NCBI GenBank assembly: GCA_905480335.1
Contig: CAJQPY010000011.1
Coordinates: forward strand, 1 to 64,000
Direction of reading: 5' to 3'
Length of the DNA: 64,000 nt
Origin: an uncultured Ilumatobacter sp.
GTDB lineage: Bacteria; Actinomycetota; Acidimicrobiia; Acidimicrobiales; Ilumatobacteraceae
A program made the translations under genes and the position numbers. Under the pieces are notes generated by a model. The model did no database searches, was not told the origin of the DNA, and was given only the letters and a program-made list of their open reading frames with translations. Shown in pieces: positions 1 through 10,479 of the stretch (position 1 is the stretch's first letter; each line of letters begins with the position of its first letter).

Positions 1-2
1 CG

Positions 3-1865
3 GAAGAAAGCGACGAACGCCTCGCCTATCGATCGATATTTCAAAGGCTCTTCGTCCGACCCGAAGTCGGCGGCCTCATTGGCGCCGCCGGGATCTGGAT
101 CTTCTTCTGGGCGGCCTCAGGAACGTTCGGTACCGTAGGACAAACATTTACCTGGCTCGACACTGCAGCAACCCTAGGCATCATGGCAGTAGCTGTCTCG
201 ATGCTGATGATCGGTGGTGAGTTCGATCTGTCATCGGGCGCAATGACCGGCGCGATGGGAATGTTGATCATCTACCTGGTTAAAGAAACCGGTGAACTCG
301 GCGGCCTCGGATTCCCAATGCTGGTCGCTATTCCGATCTCACTGGCAGTTGCTCTGGCGATTGGCTACCTGAACGGCTGGGTGGTCGAGCGAACCGGACA
401 GCCAAGTTTCATCATCACACTCGGGACCTTCTTCGCGCTGATCGGATTGAAGCTTGGACTGTCGAAGCGTTTTGTCGGCCAGATTCAAATTGGGCGAACC
501 GACGAGGCCAGTGATTTCGATTTTTTCCGACCGATATTTGCCGCAGAATGGGCACGTAACGAACATCCCTTTGAGTTGCGTGACGCCTTCTACATCTCGA
601 TCTGCGCGGCAGGTGTTGTTCTTGTTCTGCTTGCCGTTTGTGAACTCTGGTTCCAGCGCGCCGACAAGCGAAAGCCTGTAGGAATCATTGAGTTCCTCGT
701 CGGACTCGCGCTCGGAATTGGAGCGGGGATTGCAACGCACCTAACAGACGGCGTAGCTGTCAACTGCTTGATTGCTGCTCTCATGGCGATTGCGATCTTC
801 CTCGGAATTCACGGGTGGGCGAATTGGCGATACGAAAGGATCGGGGACCGAGGAAGCGTAGACCTCGATCACACGATGCGCATTCGACTTGGAGTCGGAT
901 TTGGTCTTGTGGTGCTGGGCGGAGCTTGTGCAATGTTGATCGACTCTTCGTCGACACATGAGTTTTTCTTTCCGTTCACCACGCAAGGAATCCGCGTAAT
1001 TCTTTTTCTGGTGTTCGCGACCGCCGGAATGGCCATGATTGCAATGGCTTCACAAGCAGCACTGTCCGTAAATCCTGCTACAAAGGGTGCAGTCACCTCA
1101 GTGCTGGCATTGGCGATCGCTGTAGTCGCGGCAGTCACCTTTCTCGACTCGGAGGCCGAAAAGTTTAGGGCCTCAATGTTCTCAGTGCTTCTATTTTCGT
1201 CAGCGGTGGTGCTTGTTTGGGGATTTGTTGTCTCTCGTTTCGTTGAGCGTCGAGTCAAATCGACTCGGGCGGACCACTTAGGTAGTCGATTACTAATCCT
1301 TGGTATCGTCAGCATCGTTGTCGGCTTAGGTTTTCGGATGCTCTTCGTCACTAACGCCGAGCTACTTGCCGAAGTACCGCCGGCTAAAACGTCGATTCGG
1401 CTTTTTTGGTTCGTGCTATTTACCGCAGTGATGATGTGGGTCTTGGCTCGCACGCGCTTCGGGAGTTGGACATTTGCGGTGGGAGGCAACAAGGAGGCGG
1501 CTCGTCAAGTTGGTGTACCCGCAGCGAGGACGAAGACCCAACTATTCATGCTAGTTTCACTAGCCGCTTGGTTCGTCGGACTGCTCGTTGCGTTCCGAAT
1601 AAACTCAATTCAGTCGAACGCTGGCGATGGGCAGGAATTTCTTTTCATCATTGCTGCGGTCGTTGGTGGCACGCTGCTCACCGGCGGATACGGGACGGCG
1701 TTTGGCGGGGCGATTGGCGCGTGCATCATGTCCATGCCATTGGCTGGAATTTCTGCAGCTCGATGGAATACCGACTGGAGATTCCTAATCATCGGCGTAA
1801 TCCTCCTGCTCGCAGTGGTATCTAACAAATACCTTCGCACCAAGGCTGAGGCAATCCGCAGATGA
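3..1865 (+). CDS. Sugar (ribose/xylose/inositol-type) ABC transporter permease, 5'-truncated by window edge
   Basis: Frame stays open from base 3 (EESDERLAYRSIFQRLFVRPEVGG...); RbsC-like motifs GGEFDLSSGAMTGAMG and GGNKEAARQVGVPAARTK; multiple TM segments; followed by the ATPase gene. Confidence 0.85.
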   Translation, partial: EESDERLAYRSIFQRLFVRPEVGGLIGAAGIWIFFWAASGTFGTVGQTFTWLDTAATLGIMAVAVSMLMIGGEFDLSSGAMTGAMGMLIIYLVKETGELGGLGFPMLVAIPISLAVALAIGYLNGWVVERTGQPSFIITLGTFFALIGLKLGLSKRFVGQIQIGRTDEASDFDFFRPIFAAEWARNEHPFELRDAFYISICAAGVVLVLLAVCELWFQRADKRKPVGIIEFLVGLALGIGAGIATHLTDGVAVNCLIAALMAIAIFLGIHGWANWRYERIGDRGSVDLDHTMRIRLGVGFGLVVLGGACAMLIDSSSTHEFFFPFTTQGIRVILFLVFATAGMAMIAMASQAALSVNPATKGAVTSVLALAIAVVAAVTFLDSEAEKFRASMFSVLLFSSAVVLVWGFVVSRFVERRVKSTRADHLGSRLLILGIVSIVVGLGFRMLFVTNAELLAEVPPAKTSIRLFWFVLFTAVMMWVLARTRFGSWTFAVGGNKEAARQVGVPAARTKTQLFMLVSLAAWFVGLLVAFRINSIQSNAGDGQEFLFIIAAVVGGTLLTGGYGTAFGGAIGACIMSMPLAGISAARWNTDWRFLIIGVILLLAVVSNKYLRTKAEAIRR

Positions 1866-1940
1866 GTCGAACTACCCACGTACCAGCAAAGTTCACGAGT
1901 AATCCGCCGAACATGCTTCATTCACTCATGGAGGACCGCA

Positions 1941-2732
1941 ATGTCTGATCAGCCGCTTCTGCAGCTTGACGACGTGTCAAAGTTTTACGGCAGTATCACT
2001 GCGTTGAGCGACGTCACTACGTCAGTCGCTGCTGGTGAGGTCACGTGCGTACTCGGTGATAACGGCGCCGGAAAATCGACCTTCATCAAAATACTTGCCG
2101 GTGTCCACCAGCAGAGCGAAGGGACAATTCGCCTGGCCGGGGAGGAGGTCATTTTTAACTCCCCGCGTGACGCACTCGCCGGCGGTATCGCCACTGTGTA
2201 CCAGGACCTGGCAATGGTACCGATGATGTCGGTTTGGCGAAATTTCTTCCTCGGATCAGAACCGACCAAGAACATTGGGCCACTCAAGTGGATTGATACC
2301 AAAGAGGCGAAACGGATCACCAAGGAAGAGATGGCCAAGATGGGCATCGACATCCGCGATACCGAGCAGCCCGTCGGCACGCTGTCAGGCGGGGAGCGGC
2401 AATCCGTGGCGATTGCCCGCGCCGGGTACTTCGGCGCAAAAGTGCTGATCCTTGACGAGCCCACCTCAGCGCTTGGCGTGAAGCAGTCCGGTGTCGTATT
2501 GAAACGCATTGTCGAAGCACGCAACCAGGGCCTGGCAGTCATCTTCATCACACACAATCCGCGACACGCCTACCCGGTTGGGAACCGGTTCTTGATCCTC
2601 AACCGCGGACGCTCGATGGGTTCATTCAGCAAGGACGAGATCGATGTCAACGATTTAACGAGTCTCATGTCGGGCGGAGCAGAACTTGAAGCGCTCGAAC
2701 ACGAACTCCGTGTTTCGGGCGCAACAAGTTGA
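1941..2732 (+). CDS. Sugar ABC transporter ATP-binding protein
   Basis: Walker [10 protein letters not shown], signature LSGGERQ, Walker [13 protein letters not shown]. Confidence 0.93.
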   Translation: MSDQPLLQLDDVSKFYGSITALSDVTTSVAAGEVTCVLGDNGAGKSTFIKILAGVHQQSEGTIRLAGEEVIFNSPRDALAGGIATVYQDLAMVPMMSVWRNFFLGSEPTKNIGPLKWIDTKEAKRITKEEMAKMGIDIRDTEQPVGTLSGGERQSVAIARAGYFGAKVLILDEPTSALGVKQSGVVLKRIVEARNQGLAVIFITHNPRHAYPVGNRFLILNRGRSMGSFSKDEIDVNDLTSLMSGGAELEALEHELRVSGATS

Positions 2733-2757
2733 CAGTTGCAGCCGAAAGGAGCGGGCC

Positions 2758-3738
2758 ATGACCGCGCCTTTTCATCCTGAAGAACTCGAAGTCTTGACTC
2801 TTGGCCGGTCGTCGGTCGACTTGTATCCCGAACAACATGGCGTCGCACTCGCCGACGTGGCGACGTTTCGGAAATCGATCGGCGGAAGCCCGACCAACGT
2901 AGCGGTTGCCGCAGCGCGACTCGGCCGCAAGGCGGCGGTGATCAACCGTGTCGGCGACGATGCATTCGGCAACTACATCCGACAAGGCCTCCGTGAGTTC
3001 GGTGTCAGCGACGACTACATCATCACCGACACCAATCTGTTGACCCCGGTTGTGTTCTGCGAGCTCCTGCCGCCGGAGGAACCATCGATCTACTTTTACC
3101 GTGAGCCGCGCGGTCCGGACATGAACATCAACGTCGACGACATCCCGGCCGACGCAGTCCGCGCGGTGCCGTTGTTCTGGACCGCCGGCTCCCGGTTCGC
3201 TGAGGAGCCCAGTCGAACGGCAGCCATGGAAGCGCTTCGTCTTCGTGATCGTGGCGCCCACACGGTGATTGACCTCGATTACCGCCCTATGTTCTGGGAT
3301 TCGGCGGCGCAGGCAGCAGAGTTCATCTCGCCGGTGATCGACCTGTGCACCGTCGCTGTCGGCAATCGTGACGAATGTGAGATCGCTGTCGGGACCCGCG
3401 TCCCTGACGAGGCGGCCGATCGGATGCTCGAACGTGGCGTCACCATCGCAATCGTCAAACTGGGTGGGGACGGCGTGCTGGTCGCCACCGAGCACGAGCG
3501 GGTCGTGATTGAGCCGATCCGTGTTCCAGTCGTGTGTGGCCTCGGAGCAGGTGATGCGTTCGGCGGGTCGCTTTGCCATGGTCTACTCGCAGGATGGGAC
3601 CCGGCGGAGATCGTCGCACGTGCAAACGCTGCCGGGGCAATTGTGGCCGGCCGGCTTATGTGTTCCGACGAGATGCCAACCCCGGCTGAGATCGACCATG
3701 TGCTCAAAACCGGCCACGTTCCGGAGCGGGTCGGATGA
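2758..3738 (+). CDS. iolC: 5-dehydro-2-deoxygluconokinase (PfkB family)
   Basis: PfkB signatures GGSPTNVAVAAARLG and CGLGAGDAFGGSLCHGLL; iol context. Start moved to ATG 2758. Confidence 0.85.
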   Translation: MTAPFHPEELEVLTLGRSSVDLYPEQHGVALADVATFRKSIGGSPTNVAVAAARLGRKAAVINRVGDDAFGNYIRQGLREFGVSDDYIITDTNLLTPVVFCELLPPEEPSIYFYREPRGPDMNINVDDIPADAVRAVPLFWTAGSRFAEEPSRTAAMEALRLRDRGAHTVIDLDYRPMFWDSAAQAAEFISPVIDLCTVAVGNRDECEIAVGTRVPDEAADRMLERGVTIAIVKLGGDGVLVATEHERVVIEPIRVPVVCGLGAGDAFGGSLCHGLLAGWDPAEIVARANAAGAIVAGRLMCSDEMPTPAEIDHVLKTGHVPERVG

Positions 3739-4640
3739 CCCTCATCACCGACGAAAGATGGCTTGAGTTGCTAGAGATGCGGGCCGCTGCTCCGGAGGCG
3801 ATCGGACATGCGCTCGGAAAACGAACTAAACGACCGTTGCTCGCCGCCGATGGCGCAACCTTCATTATCGCGATCGATCACCCCGCTCGTGGCATGGTCG
3901 GCGTCAGCGGCCAGCCGTTCGTTATGGCCAATCGGCGTGATGTACTTGAGCGCACGATGACTGCGATGGCCGACCCTGGGGTTGACGGGGTGATGGCCAC
4001 GCCGGATATTCTCGACGACCTGGCGCTGCTCGGAGCGCTCGACGGCAAGGTCACGATCGGGTCGATCAATCGTGGTGGATTGATGGGGTCATCCTGGGAG
4101 CTTGACGACCAACTGACCGCGCACACCCCCGAGGCCATCGTCGAGCAGGACCTCGACGGCGGCAAGATGCTGCTGCGTATCGATCTCAACGACCCGCGCA
4201 GCCGTTCAACGATTGAATCGTGCGCTGAGTGGATCACCGAACTCGCCGCCGCCCGCAAAGTAGCGATGCTCGAGCCGCTGCCGTACACGACGAATGCCCT
4301 CGGGGCGAAGGCGCTCGACATTGACGATGACGCGCTCGTCCGCTGTGTGGGCGTTGCGAACGCGTTGGGCGCCACCTCGGCGTACACGTGGCTCAAACTT
4401 CCGGCTACCGATCAGGTTGAGCGGGTGATGGCGGCCACGTCACTCCCGGCCTTGATTCTCGGAGGTACCCCCGGCCCCGATCCTGATACGGCCTTCGATG
4501 AGTGGCGTCGGGCGATGGCGGTCCCGAATGTCCGCGGTCTCGTCGTGGGGCGTTCGTTGCTCTACCCACCTGACGGTGATGTCGCCGCTGCTGTGTCGAC
4601 CGCAGCGAAGATCGTCCATCCAAGCGAAGAGAGAGTTTGA
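3735..4640 (+). CDS. Cgl0159-family (beta/alpha)8 aldolase-like protein
   Basis: IIAIDHPARGMVGVSGQPF...; overlaps the iolC stop; typical iol-operon neighbour in actinobacteria. Confidence 0.75.
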   Translation: MTLITDERWLELLEMRAAAPEAIGHALGKRTKRPLLAADGATFIIAIDHPARGMVGVSGQPFVMANRRDVLERTMTAMADPGVDGVMATPDILDDLALLGALDGKVTIGSINRGGLMGSSWELDDQLTAHTPEAIVEQDLDGGKMLLRIDLNDPRSRSTIESCAEWITELAAARKVAMLEPLPYTTNALGAKALDIDDDALVRCVGVANALGATSAYTWLKLPATDQVERVMAATSLPALILGGTPGPDPDTAFDEWRRAMAVPNVRGLVVGRSLLYPPDGDVAAAVSTAAKIVHPSEERV

Positions 4641-5812
4641 TGACGCGCAAAAAAATCGGCGTCGCCGTGATCGGCTTCGGGTGGATGGGCCAGGCCCACA
4701 CGCGGTCCTACATCCGTATCCCAACGCTATTCCCGGAGCGCACCTACGACCCGGAACTGATCATCATCAGCGACAACATGCAGGAGCGGGTTGACGAAGC
4801 CGTCGATTCGTTCGGATTTCGCGATGGCACCACCGACTGGCGTGACGCGGTTAATCACCCTGACGTCGACGTCGTGTGTGTTTGTGCGCCGAACATGCTG
4901 CACGAGCCGATTGCGATTGCTGCAGCCGAGGCCGGCAAGCACGTGTTTTGCGAGAAGCCAGTCGGCGGTACCCCAGAACAGACCGTCCGGATCGAAGCCG
5001 CTAGCCGCGCCGCAGGGATCATCACCGGAGTGGGCTACAACTATCGCTGGGCGCCGCTGGTGCAATACGCCAAGCAGTTGATCGCTGACGGAACACTGGG
5101 CGAGATCACCAACTACAACGGTCGCTTCTTCACGATGTACGGCTCCGACCCGATGGGCCTGTTGTCGTGGCGCTTCCAACTCGACGGTGCCGGACATGGC
5201 GTGAGCTCCGACATCTTGAGTCATTCGATCGACCTCGCACACATGCTGGTCGGCCCGATCACGAAGGTCGTCGGAACAGGCCATACGTACATCCCCGACC
5301 GGCCGATCCCCCAGCCGGGCGGGACGCACTACGACCTTGGTAAACCTGGAGATCCAACTGGGCCGGTCGAGAACGAGGACTACTTCGGCGCCATGGTCAA
5401 GTTCGAGAGCGGTGCGCGGGGCACGTTTGAAGCGAGCCGAACCATCGTTGGCCCCGAGAGCCAGTGTGCGTTTGAGGTCTACGGGACCAAGGGGTCGCTC
5501 AAGTGGAACCTCGAGACGATGAACGAACTGCAGCTCAACCTCGTCGGCAGTCCGGCCCGCGGCTACACCACGGTTTACGCCGGAGACCGATACCCGTACC
5601 ACGGCAACTTTGTGCCAGGGGACGCCAACTCCATTGGGTACGAGGACCTCAAGGTAATTGAGGACTACGAATACCTGTCCAGCGTCGCCGCAGACCGCCA
5701 ACACGACCCAGGCTTCAGCGAGGCCATCAACTACGTCAGCGTCCAAGACGCCTTGCTTCGCTCGTGGAAAAGCGAGCAGTGGGAAGACGTCGCCAACATC
5801 GCATCTGCCTGA
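4637..5812 (+). CDS. Gfo/Idh/MocA family oxidoreductase
   Basis: N-terminal GVAVIGFGWMGQAHTRSY Rossmann motif; EAGKHVFCEKPVGG motif. Confidence 0.9.
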   Translation: MMTRKKIGVAVIGFGWMGQAHTRSYIRIPTLFPERTYDPELIIISDNMQERVDEAVDSFGFRDGTTDWRDAVNHPDVDVVCVCAPNMLHEPIAIAAAEAGKHVFCEKPVGGTPEQTVRIEAASRAAGIITGVGYNYRWAPLVQYAKQLIADGTLGEITNYNGRFFTMYGSDPMGLLSWRFQLDGAGHGVSSDILSHSIDLAHMLVGPITKVVGTGHTYIPDRPIPQPGGTHYDLGKPGDPTGPVENEDYFGAMVKFESGARGTFEASRTIVGPESQCAFEVYGTKGSLKWNLETMNELQLNLVGSPARGYTTVYAGDRYPYHGNFVPGDANSIGYEDLKVIEDYEYLSSVAADRQHDPGFSEAINYVSVQDALLRSWKSEQWEDVANIASA

Positions 5813-5825
5813 GAAGGGAATACGA

Positions 5826-7676
5826 ATGGGAACACAACGAATCACGGTTGCGCAAGCCATTGTCGGACACCTCATCTCTCAGACCACCGAACTCGGCGAC
5901 GGTTCCACCGCGCCGCTCTTCCCGGGTGTGTTCGGTATCTTCGGCCACGGCAACGTCACCTGTCTGGGACACGCCCTCGAAGAACGCAAGGACGTCCTTC
6001 CGACGTGGCGCGGTCAGAATGAGCAAGGCATGGCGCTCGCAGCCACTGCGTACAACAAGGCTGTTCGTCGTCGGCAGATCATGACCGCGACGTCATCGAT
6101 CGGTCCCGGCGCAACCAACATGGTGACCGCGGCCGGCGTGGCGCATTCGAACCGCATCCCATTGCTGTTGATCTCCGGTGACTCGTTTGCCTCGCGCACA
6201 CCCGATCCCGTTCTTCAACAAGTCGAACACTTCGGTGTCCCTTCGACCACGGTGAACGATTCGTTCCGAGCAGTGAGCCGCTACTGGGACCGGATCACGA
6301 TGCCCGACCAGATTCTGACTTCGCTCCCGCAGGCAATCGACACGATGCTCGATCCGGCCGACTGCGGTCCTGCGTTCCTCGGGCTTCCCCAGGACGTTCA
6401 AGCGATGGCGTTCGACGTACCCGACGAATTCCTTGCTCCGATGCACCACGCGATCGTCCGTGCTCGCCCCGACCGAGGCCAACTAGCGGCAGTCGTCGAC
6501 GCGTTGCGTCACGCGACGCGTCCACTGCTCCTTGCTGGTGGGGGCGTGCACTACTCGTTTGCCGAAGCCGCGTTGTTGAGCTTCGCAGAGCGCCACAACA
6601 TTCCGGTCGTTGAAACCGTCGCCGGCAAGGCAAGCCTTGCGGCAACGCATCCCCTCAATTGCGGCCCTATCGGGGTGACCGGATGTGAGTCCGCGAACGC
6701 CCTGGCCATCGACGCTGACGTGGTGGTGTCGGTCGGCAGCCGCCTAGAGGACTTCACAACAGGATCGTGGACTCTTTTCCAAAATCCAGGTGTCACGATT
6801 ATCGGACTCAACGTTGCTCGCTTCGATGCGCACAAGCGCCGGTCGCTTCCCTTCGTCGCCGATGCTAGAGAGGGTCTGCGTGAGCTCTCCGATGCACTCG
6901 GTGACTGGCGGGCAAATGACGATTGGAGCGAGCGTGCCGCCTCCGAACGGGCCGGCTACCACGCGTACATCGACAAGATCGCCGCACCGACGGAGAACGA
7001 TGAACCGGTTACCTATGCCCAGGTCGTGGGCGCCGTCGACCGCAACAAGGCCCCCGGTGACTACGCGCTCGCAGCTGCCGGAGGCTTCCCCGGCGAGGTC
7101 AATAACGGCTGGCGCGCCGACGAACTGAACAGCTTCGACTGCGAGTACGGCTTCAGCTGCATGGGCTATGAGATCGCAGGTGGGTGGGGCGCCAAGATGG
7201 CGATGCCAGATCGTGAAGTCATCGTGTTCGTGGGCGACGGCTCGACGATGATGATGAACTCCGATCTCTACAGCTCGGTCATCTCCGGGCACAAAATGAT
7301 CGTGATCATTTGCGATAACGGAGGCTTTGCAGTCATCAATCGGCTGCAGGTGAACCAAGGGGGCGCACCGTTCAATAACCTCCTCGACGACTGTAAAGGG
7401 CCGCACACCGATGTCCGTGTCGATTTCGAGATGCTTGCCAAGGCGCAAGGGTGTAACGCCGAAACGGTCGCTACTGCGGTCGAACTCGAAGCAGCGATGG
7501 TGCGAGCCCGCGCCTCGGACCGAACCTACGTCATCGCACTGCAGACGCACCGCTATCAATGGACCGAGGGCGGCACCTACTGGGAGGTGGGCGTTCCCGA
7601 AGTGTCGAGCCGTCCGAGCGTCGTTGTTGCCCACGAAGAAGTTGTCGCAGGTAAAGCCGCCCAGCGCCGCGCCTGA
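5826..7676 (+). CDS. iolD: 3D-(3,5/4)-trihydroxycyclohexane-1,2-dione acylhydrolase (ThDP-dependent)
   Basis: ThDP enzyme motifs GIFGHGNVTCLGHALEE, GDGSTMMMNSDLYSSV; iol context. Start moved to ATG 5826. Confidence 0.88.
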   Translation: MGTQRITVAQAIVGHLISQTTELGDGSTAPLFPGVFGIFGHGNVTCLGHALEERKDVLPTWRGQNEQGMALAATAYNKAVRRRQIMTATSSIGPGATNMVTAAGVAHSNRIPLLLISGDSFASRTPDPVLQQVEHFGVPSTTVNDSFRAVSRYWDRITMPDQILTSLPQAIDTMLDPADCGPAFLGLPQDVQAMAFDVPDEFLAPMHHAIVRARPDRGQLAAVVDALRHATRPLLLAGGGVHYSFAEAALLSFAERHNIPVVETVAGKASLAATHPLNCGPIGVTGCESANALAIDADVVVSVGSRLEDFTTGSWTLFQNPGVTIIGLNVARFDAHKRRSLPFVADAREGLRELSDALGDWRANDDWSERAASERAGYHAYIDKIAAPTENDEPVTYAQVVGAVDRNKAPGDYALAAAGGFPGEVNNGWRADELNSFDCEYGFSCMGYEIAGGWGAKMAMPDREVIVFVGDGSTMMMNSDLYSSVISGHKMIVIICDNGGFAVINRLQVNQGGAPFNNLLDDCKGPHTDVRVDFEMLAKAQGCNAETVATAVELEAAMVRARASDRTYVIALQTHRYQWTEGGTYWEVGVPEVSSRPSVVVAHEEVVAGKAAQRRA

Positions 7677-7718
7677 CGCAAAGGTGCAGACCGTTTTTAG
7701 ACCCCGGGAGAACCAATC

Positions 7719-8738
7719 ATGACCATCAGATTTGCTGTACTCGGCTGTGGCCGGATCGGTTCGATGCACGCGCGGATGTTGTCTCGCCAGACGGCTGGAA
7801 CCTCGGTGAGCGTAGTGTTCGACGTGTCCAGCGCAGCCGCTGGCGCTCTCGCCGCCGACATCGGATGTCGAGTCGCTGATTCATTGGCAGATTCCCTCGG
7901 TGCAGACGTCGACGCTGTCGCTATTTGCACCAGCACCGACACCCACGTCGACGCGATGGTGAGCGCAGCAGAGGCGGGCAAAGCGATCTTCTGCGAGAAG
8001 CCAATCTCGTTGTCGATCGAGGAGGTCGAGCGGGGGCTTAATGCCGTCAACGCCGCAGGGGTGAAGTTGCAGATCGGGTTCAACCGACGCTATGACCCGA
8101 GCCACAAGGCAGTCGCCGACGCCGTGGCCCACGGCGTGGTCGGCGACGTGCACCTCTGCAATATCACGAGTCGCGACCCTGCCCCGCCTCCAATTGACTA
8201 CATCGCCGGTTCAGGCGGCATGTTCAACGACATGACCATCCATGACTTCGACATGGCGCGCTACGTCACCGGGAGCGACGTTATCGAGGTGTTTGCGCGA
8301 GGTGCCGTACGAGTCGATCCGATGATCGGGGAGGCCGGCGACATCGACACCGCAGTCGTACTGCTCACCCATGCCAATGGCGCTTTGACCACAATTGACA
8401 ATAGCCGTCAAGCGGCGTACGGCTACGACCAACGCGTCGAGGCATTCGGTTCGTTGGGGATGGCTGCATCTGACAACACCCATCGTTTTAACAGCGTGGT
8501 CGCCACCGACCAGGGGTACCGACAACCACCACTCGAGCACTTTTTCCTTGAGCGCTATGCGCAGAGCTACCTGGACCAGTGGGCGTCCTTTGTCGACATG
8601 GTCGAGCACGGCGGACCGAGCCCGGTCTCGGGTGCTGACGGGCGCGCACCGCTCGTCATCGGCACGGCAGCCTTGCGGTCGATGCGAGAAGGTCGTCCGG
8701 TGACGATCAGAGAGATTGAAAACGAGGTCGCTTCATGA
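7719..8738 (+). CDS. iolG: Inositol 2-dehydrogenase-like Gfo/Idh oxidoreductase
   Basis: AVLGCGRIGSMHARML; EAGKAIFCEKPISLS; FNRRYDPSH. Confidence 0.8.
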   Translation: MTIRFAVLGCGRIGSMHARMLSRQTAGTSVSVVFDVSSAAAGALAADIGCRVADSLADSLGADVDAVAICTSTDTHVDAMVSAAEAGKAIFCEKPISLSIEEVERGLNAVNAAGVKLQIGFNRRYDPSHKAVADAVAHGVVGDVHLCNITSRDPAPPPIDYIAGSGGMFNDMTIHDFDMARYVTGSDVIEVFARGAVRVDPMIGEAGDIDTAVVLLTHANGALTTIDNSRQAAYGYDQRVEAFGSLGMAASDNTHRFNSVVATDQGYRQPPLEHFFLERYAQSYLDQWASFVDMVEHGGPSPVSGADGRAPLVIGTAALRSMREGRPVTIREIENEVAS

Positions 8739-9649
8739 ACGAACCCACGTCACATTCGGGAATGCCATTGCGCCATGCGCGCCCGGTCGGGCCGATGCGC
8801 GAGACCGACATGGGTCACCATCGCACTCGAAACCCAGACGGAACCGTTCGAATCGATGTGACCCCTGACAATGCCGGTTGGGATTTCCTTAGCTTCGCAG
8901 TGGTCGAACTCGAGGCCGGAGACGCCCACGCCTCGACGCGTCCTGGCGAAGAGACCGCAGTCGTCCCACTCAGCGGTGCCGGAGTCGTCCGCGCCGGCAA
9001 CCAAACCTTCGAGATCAGCCGCACATCTGTGTTCGAACAAATGCCCCACATCGTGTACGTCACGCCAGGCGACCCGATTGAGGTCATCGCGTCGGAAGGC
9101 GGATTCGAGTTTTCGATCGGCTCGGCGCACGCGGAGGGAAAGTATCCGACTCGGTTAATCGAGCCGAGCCAGATGAAGCAGGAACTCCGTGGCGGCGGGG
9201 CGGCCTATCGCCATGTCAATCATGTTCTCGCCCCGCCGGTGAAGGCAGAGCGTCTGATTCTGTACGAGGTTTACGTGCCCCGTGGTACGTGGTCGGGCTG
9301 GGCCCCTCACTGCCATGACGGTCGCGACGGATCGCCGTACCTCGAAGAGGTGTACTACTTTCGCGTCACACCGGACAACGGGTTCGTGATGCAGCGTAAT
9401 TGGCGTGACGACGAGGACTTCGACGAGATTTTCGCAGCGCGTGACGGCGAGACAGTCCTGGTCACGAAGGGGTACCACTCGTCAGTTGCGTGTCCGAGCT
9501 CACACATGATGTTCCTCAACTACCTCGCTGGAGAGCTGTACGACGACGAGCGAACCACACCACCGTGCTTCGATCAGGGGCACACATGGATACAGAACGA
9601 CTGGGACCGCGATGCCTGGGATCTGCCGGTGGTGAGGAAACCCGAGTGA
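8735..9649 (+). CDS. iolB: 5-deoxy-glucuronate isomerase
   Basis: IolB-type cupin motifs: GWAPHCHDGRDGSPYLEEVYYFRV, DETVLVTKGYHSSVACPS-like segment. Confidence 0.88.
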   Translation: MNEPTSHSGMPLRHARPVGPMRETDMGHHRTRNPDGTVRIDVTPDNAGWDFLSFAVVELEAGDAHASTRPGEETAVVPLSGAGVVRAGNQTFEISRTSVFEQMPHIVYVTPGDPIEVIASEGGFEFSIGSAHAEGKYPTRLIEPSQMKQELRGGGAAYRHVNHVLAPPVKAERLILYEVYVPRGTWSGWAPHCHDGRDGSPYLEEVYYFRVTPDNGFVMQRNWRDDEDFDEIFAARDGETVLVTKGYHSSVACPSSHMMFLNYLAGELYDDERTTPPCFDQGHTWIQNDWDRDAWDLPVVRKPE

Positions 9650-10473
9650 CGCTTGCCCGACTTGCCGACAATGCCGGTTGCTTCTCGATTCTCGCAATTG
9701 ACCACCGTGATTCACTGCGCCAGTTCCTCCGACCAGACGATCCGGACTCACTCACAGTGGCGGAGATCACCGAGCTGAAGATCGAAGTTGTTGCAGGCAT
9801 CGCTGACCTCGCGACCGGCGTGATGCTTGAGCCGGAGTACTCCATCCCGCAGGTAATCGACGCAGGTGTGCTGCCGGATGGTGTCGGGTTTCTCGCAGCG
9901 CTCGAGTCCCAGGGCTACCTTTACGATCCCGAGGCATCGCCGACGACGCTGCTGGCAGGCTGGTCGATCGCTCAGGCAAAAGCCTGCGGCGCCGCGTCGG
10001 CCAAGTTGTTGCTGCCGTATCGGCCCGACCGACCGCTGGCAGCCGACCAGGAGCAGGTCGCCCGTGACGTTGTGGCCGGTTGTGTTGAAGTGGATCTGCC
10101 AATCGCGCTCGAGCCGCTGTTCTACGGGCTTGATCCGTCTGACGATCGACCGTCGCTCATCGTCGAGACCGCTCGCCGCTTCGCTGCCATTCAGCCCGAT
10201 TTACTCAAACTTCCCTACCCCGGGACGCGAACCGCGTGCGAACAGGTCAGCGAGATCGTCGACATGCCGTGGGCGATGCTGTCGGGTGGCGGATCCTTCG
10301 ACGACTTCGTCGATCAGTTCACGATCGCTTCCTCAGCCGGTTGCTCGGGGTTTATGGTCGGGCGGGCACTATGGGGCGAGGCGGTCCGCGCCGACACATC
10401 TCGGCGCGCTGATTTGCTCACGTCGATAGTGCGGCCGCGCTTCGAACGGCTGGTTGCGATCAACGCTGCGTGA
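9646..10473 (+). CDS. LacD-like (tagatose-1,6-bisphosphate aldolase family) class I aldolase
   Basis: FSILAIDHRDSLRQFLRPDDPDS...; LLKLPYPG; GTG start overlaps the iolB stop (GTGA). Confidence 0.75.
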   Translation: MTLARLADNAGCFSILAIDHRDSLRQFLRPDDPDSLTVAEITELKIEVVAGIADLATGVMLEPEYSIPQVIDAGVLPDGVGFLAALESQGYLYDPEASPTTLLAGWSIAQAKACGAASAKLLLPYRPDRPLAADQEQVARDVVAGCVEVDLPIALEPLFYGLDPSDDRPSLIVETARRFAAIQPDLLKLPYPGTRTACEQVSEIVDMPWAMLSGGGSFDDFVDQFTIASSAGCSGFMVGRALWGEAVRADTSRRADLLTSIVRPRFERLVAINAA

Positions 10474-10479
10474 GCGCCG

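Noticed and set aside
2665-3579. 304-aa ORF on - strand opposite iolC
   Set aside because: Antisense shadow with low-complexity His/Arg/Asp composition.
4727-5875. 382-aa ORF on - strand opposite Gfo/Idh
   Set aside because: Antisense shadow of a well-supported gene; no recognisable motif.
6744-7769. 341-aa ORF on - strand opposite iolD
   Set aside because: Antisense shadow; iolD motifs are on the + strand.
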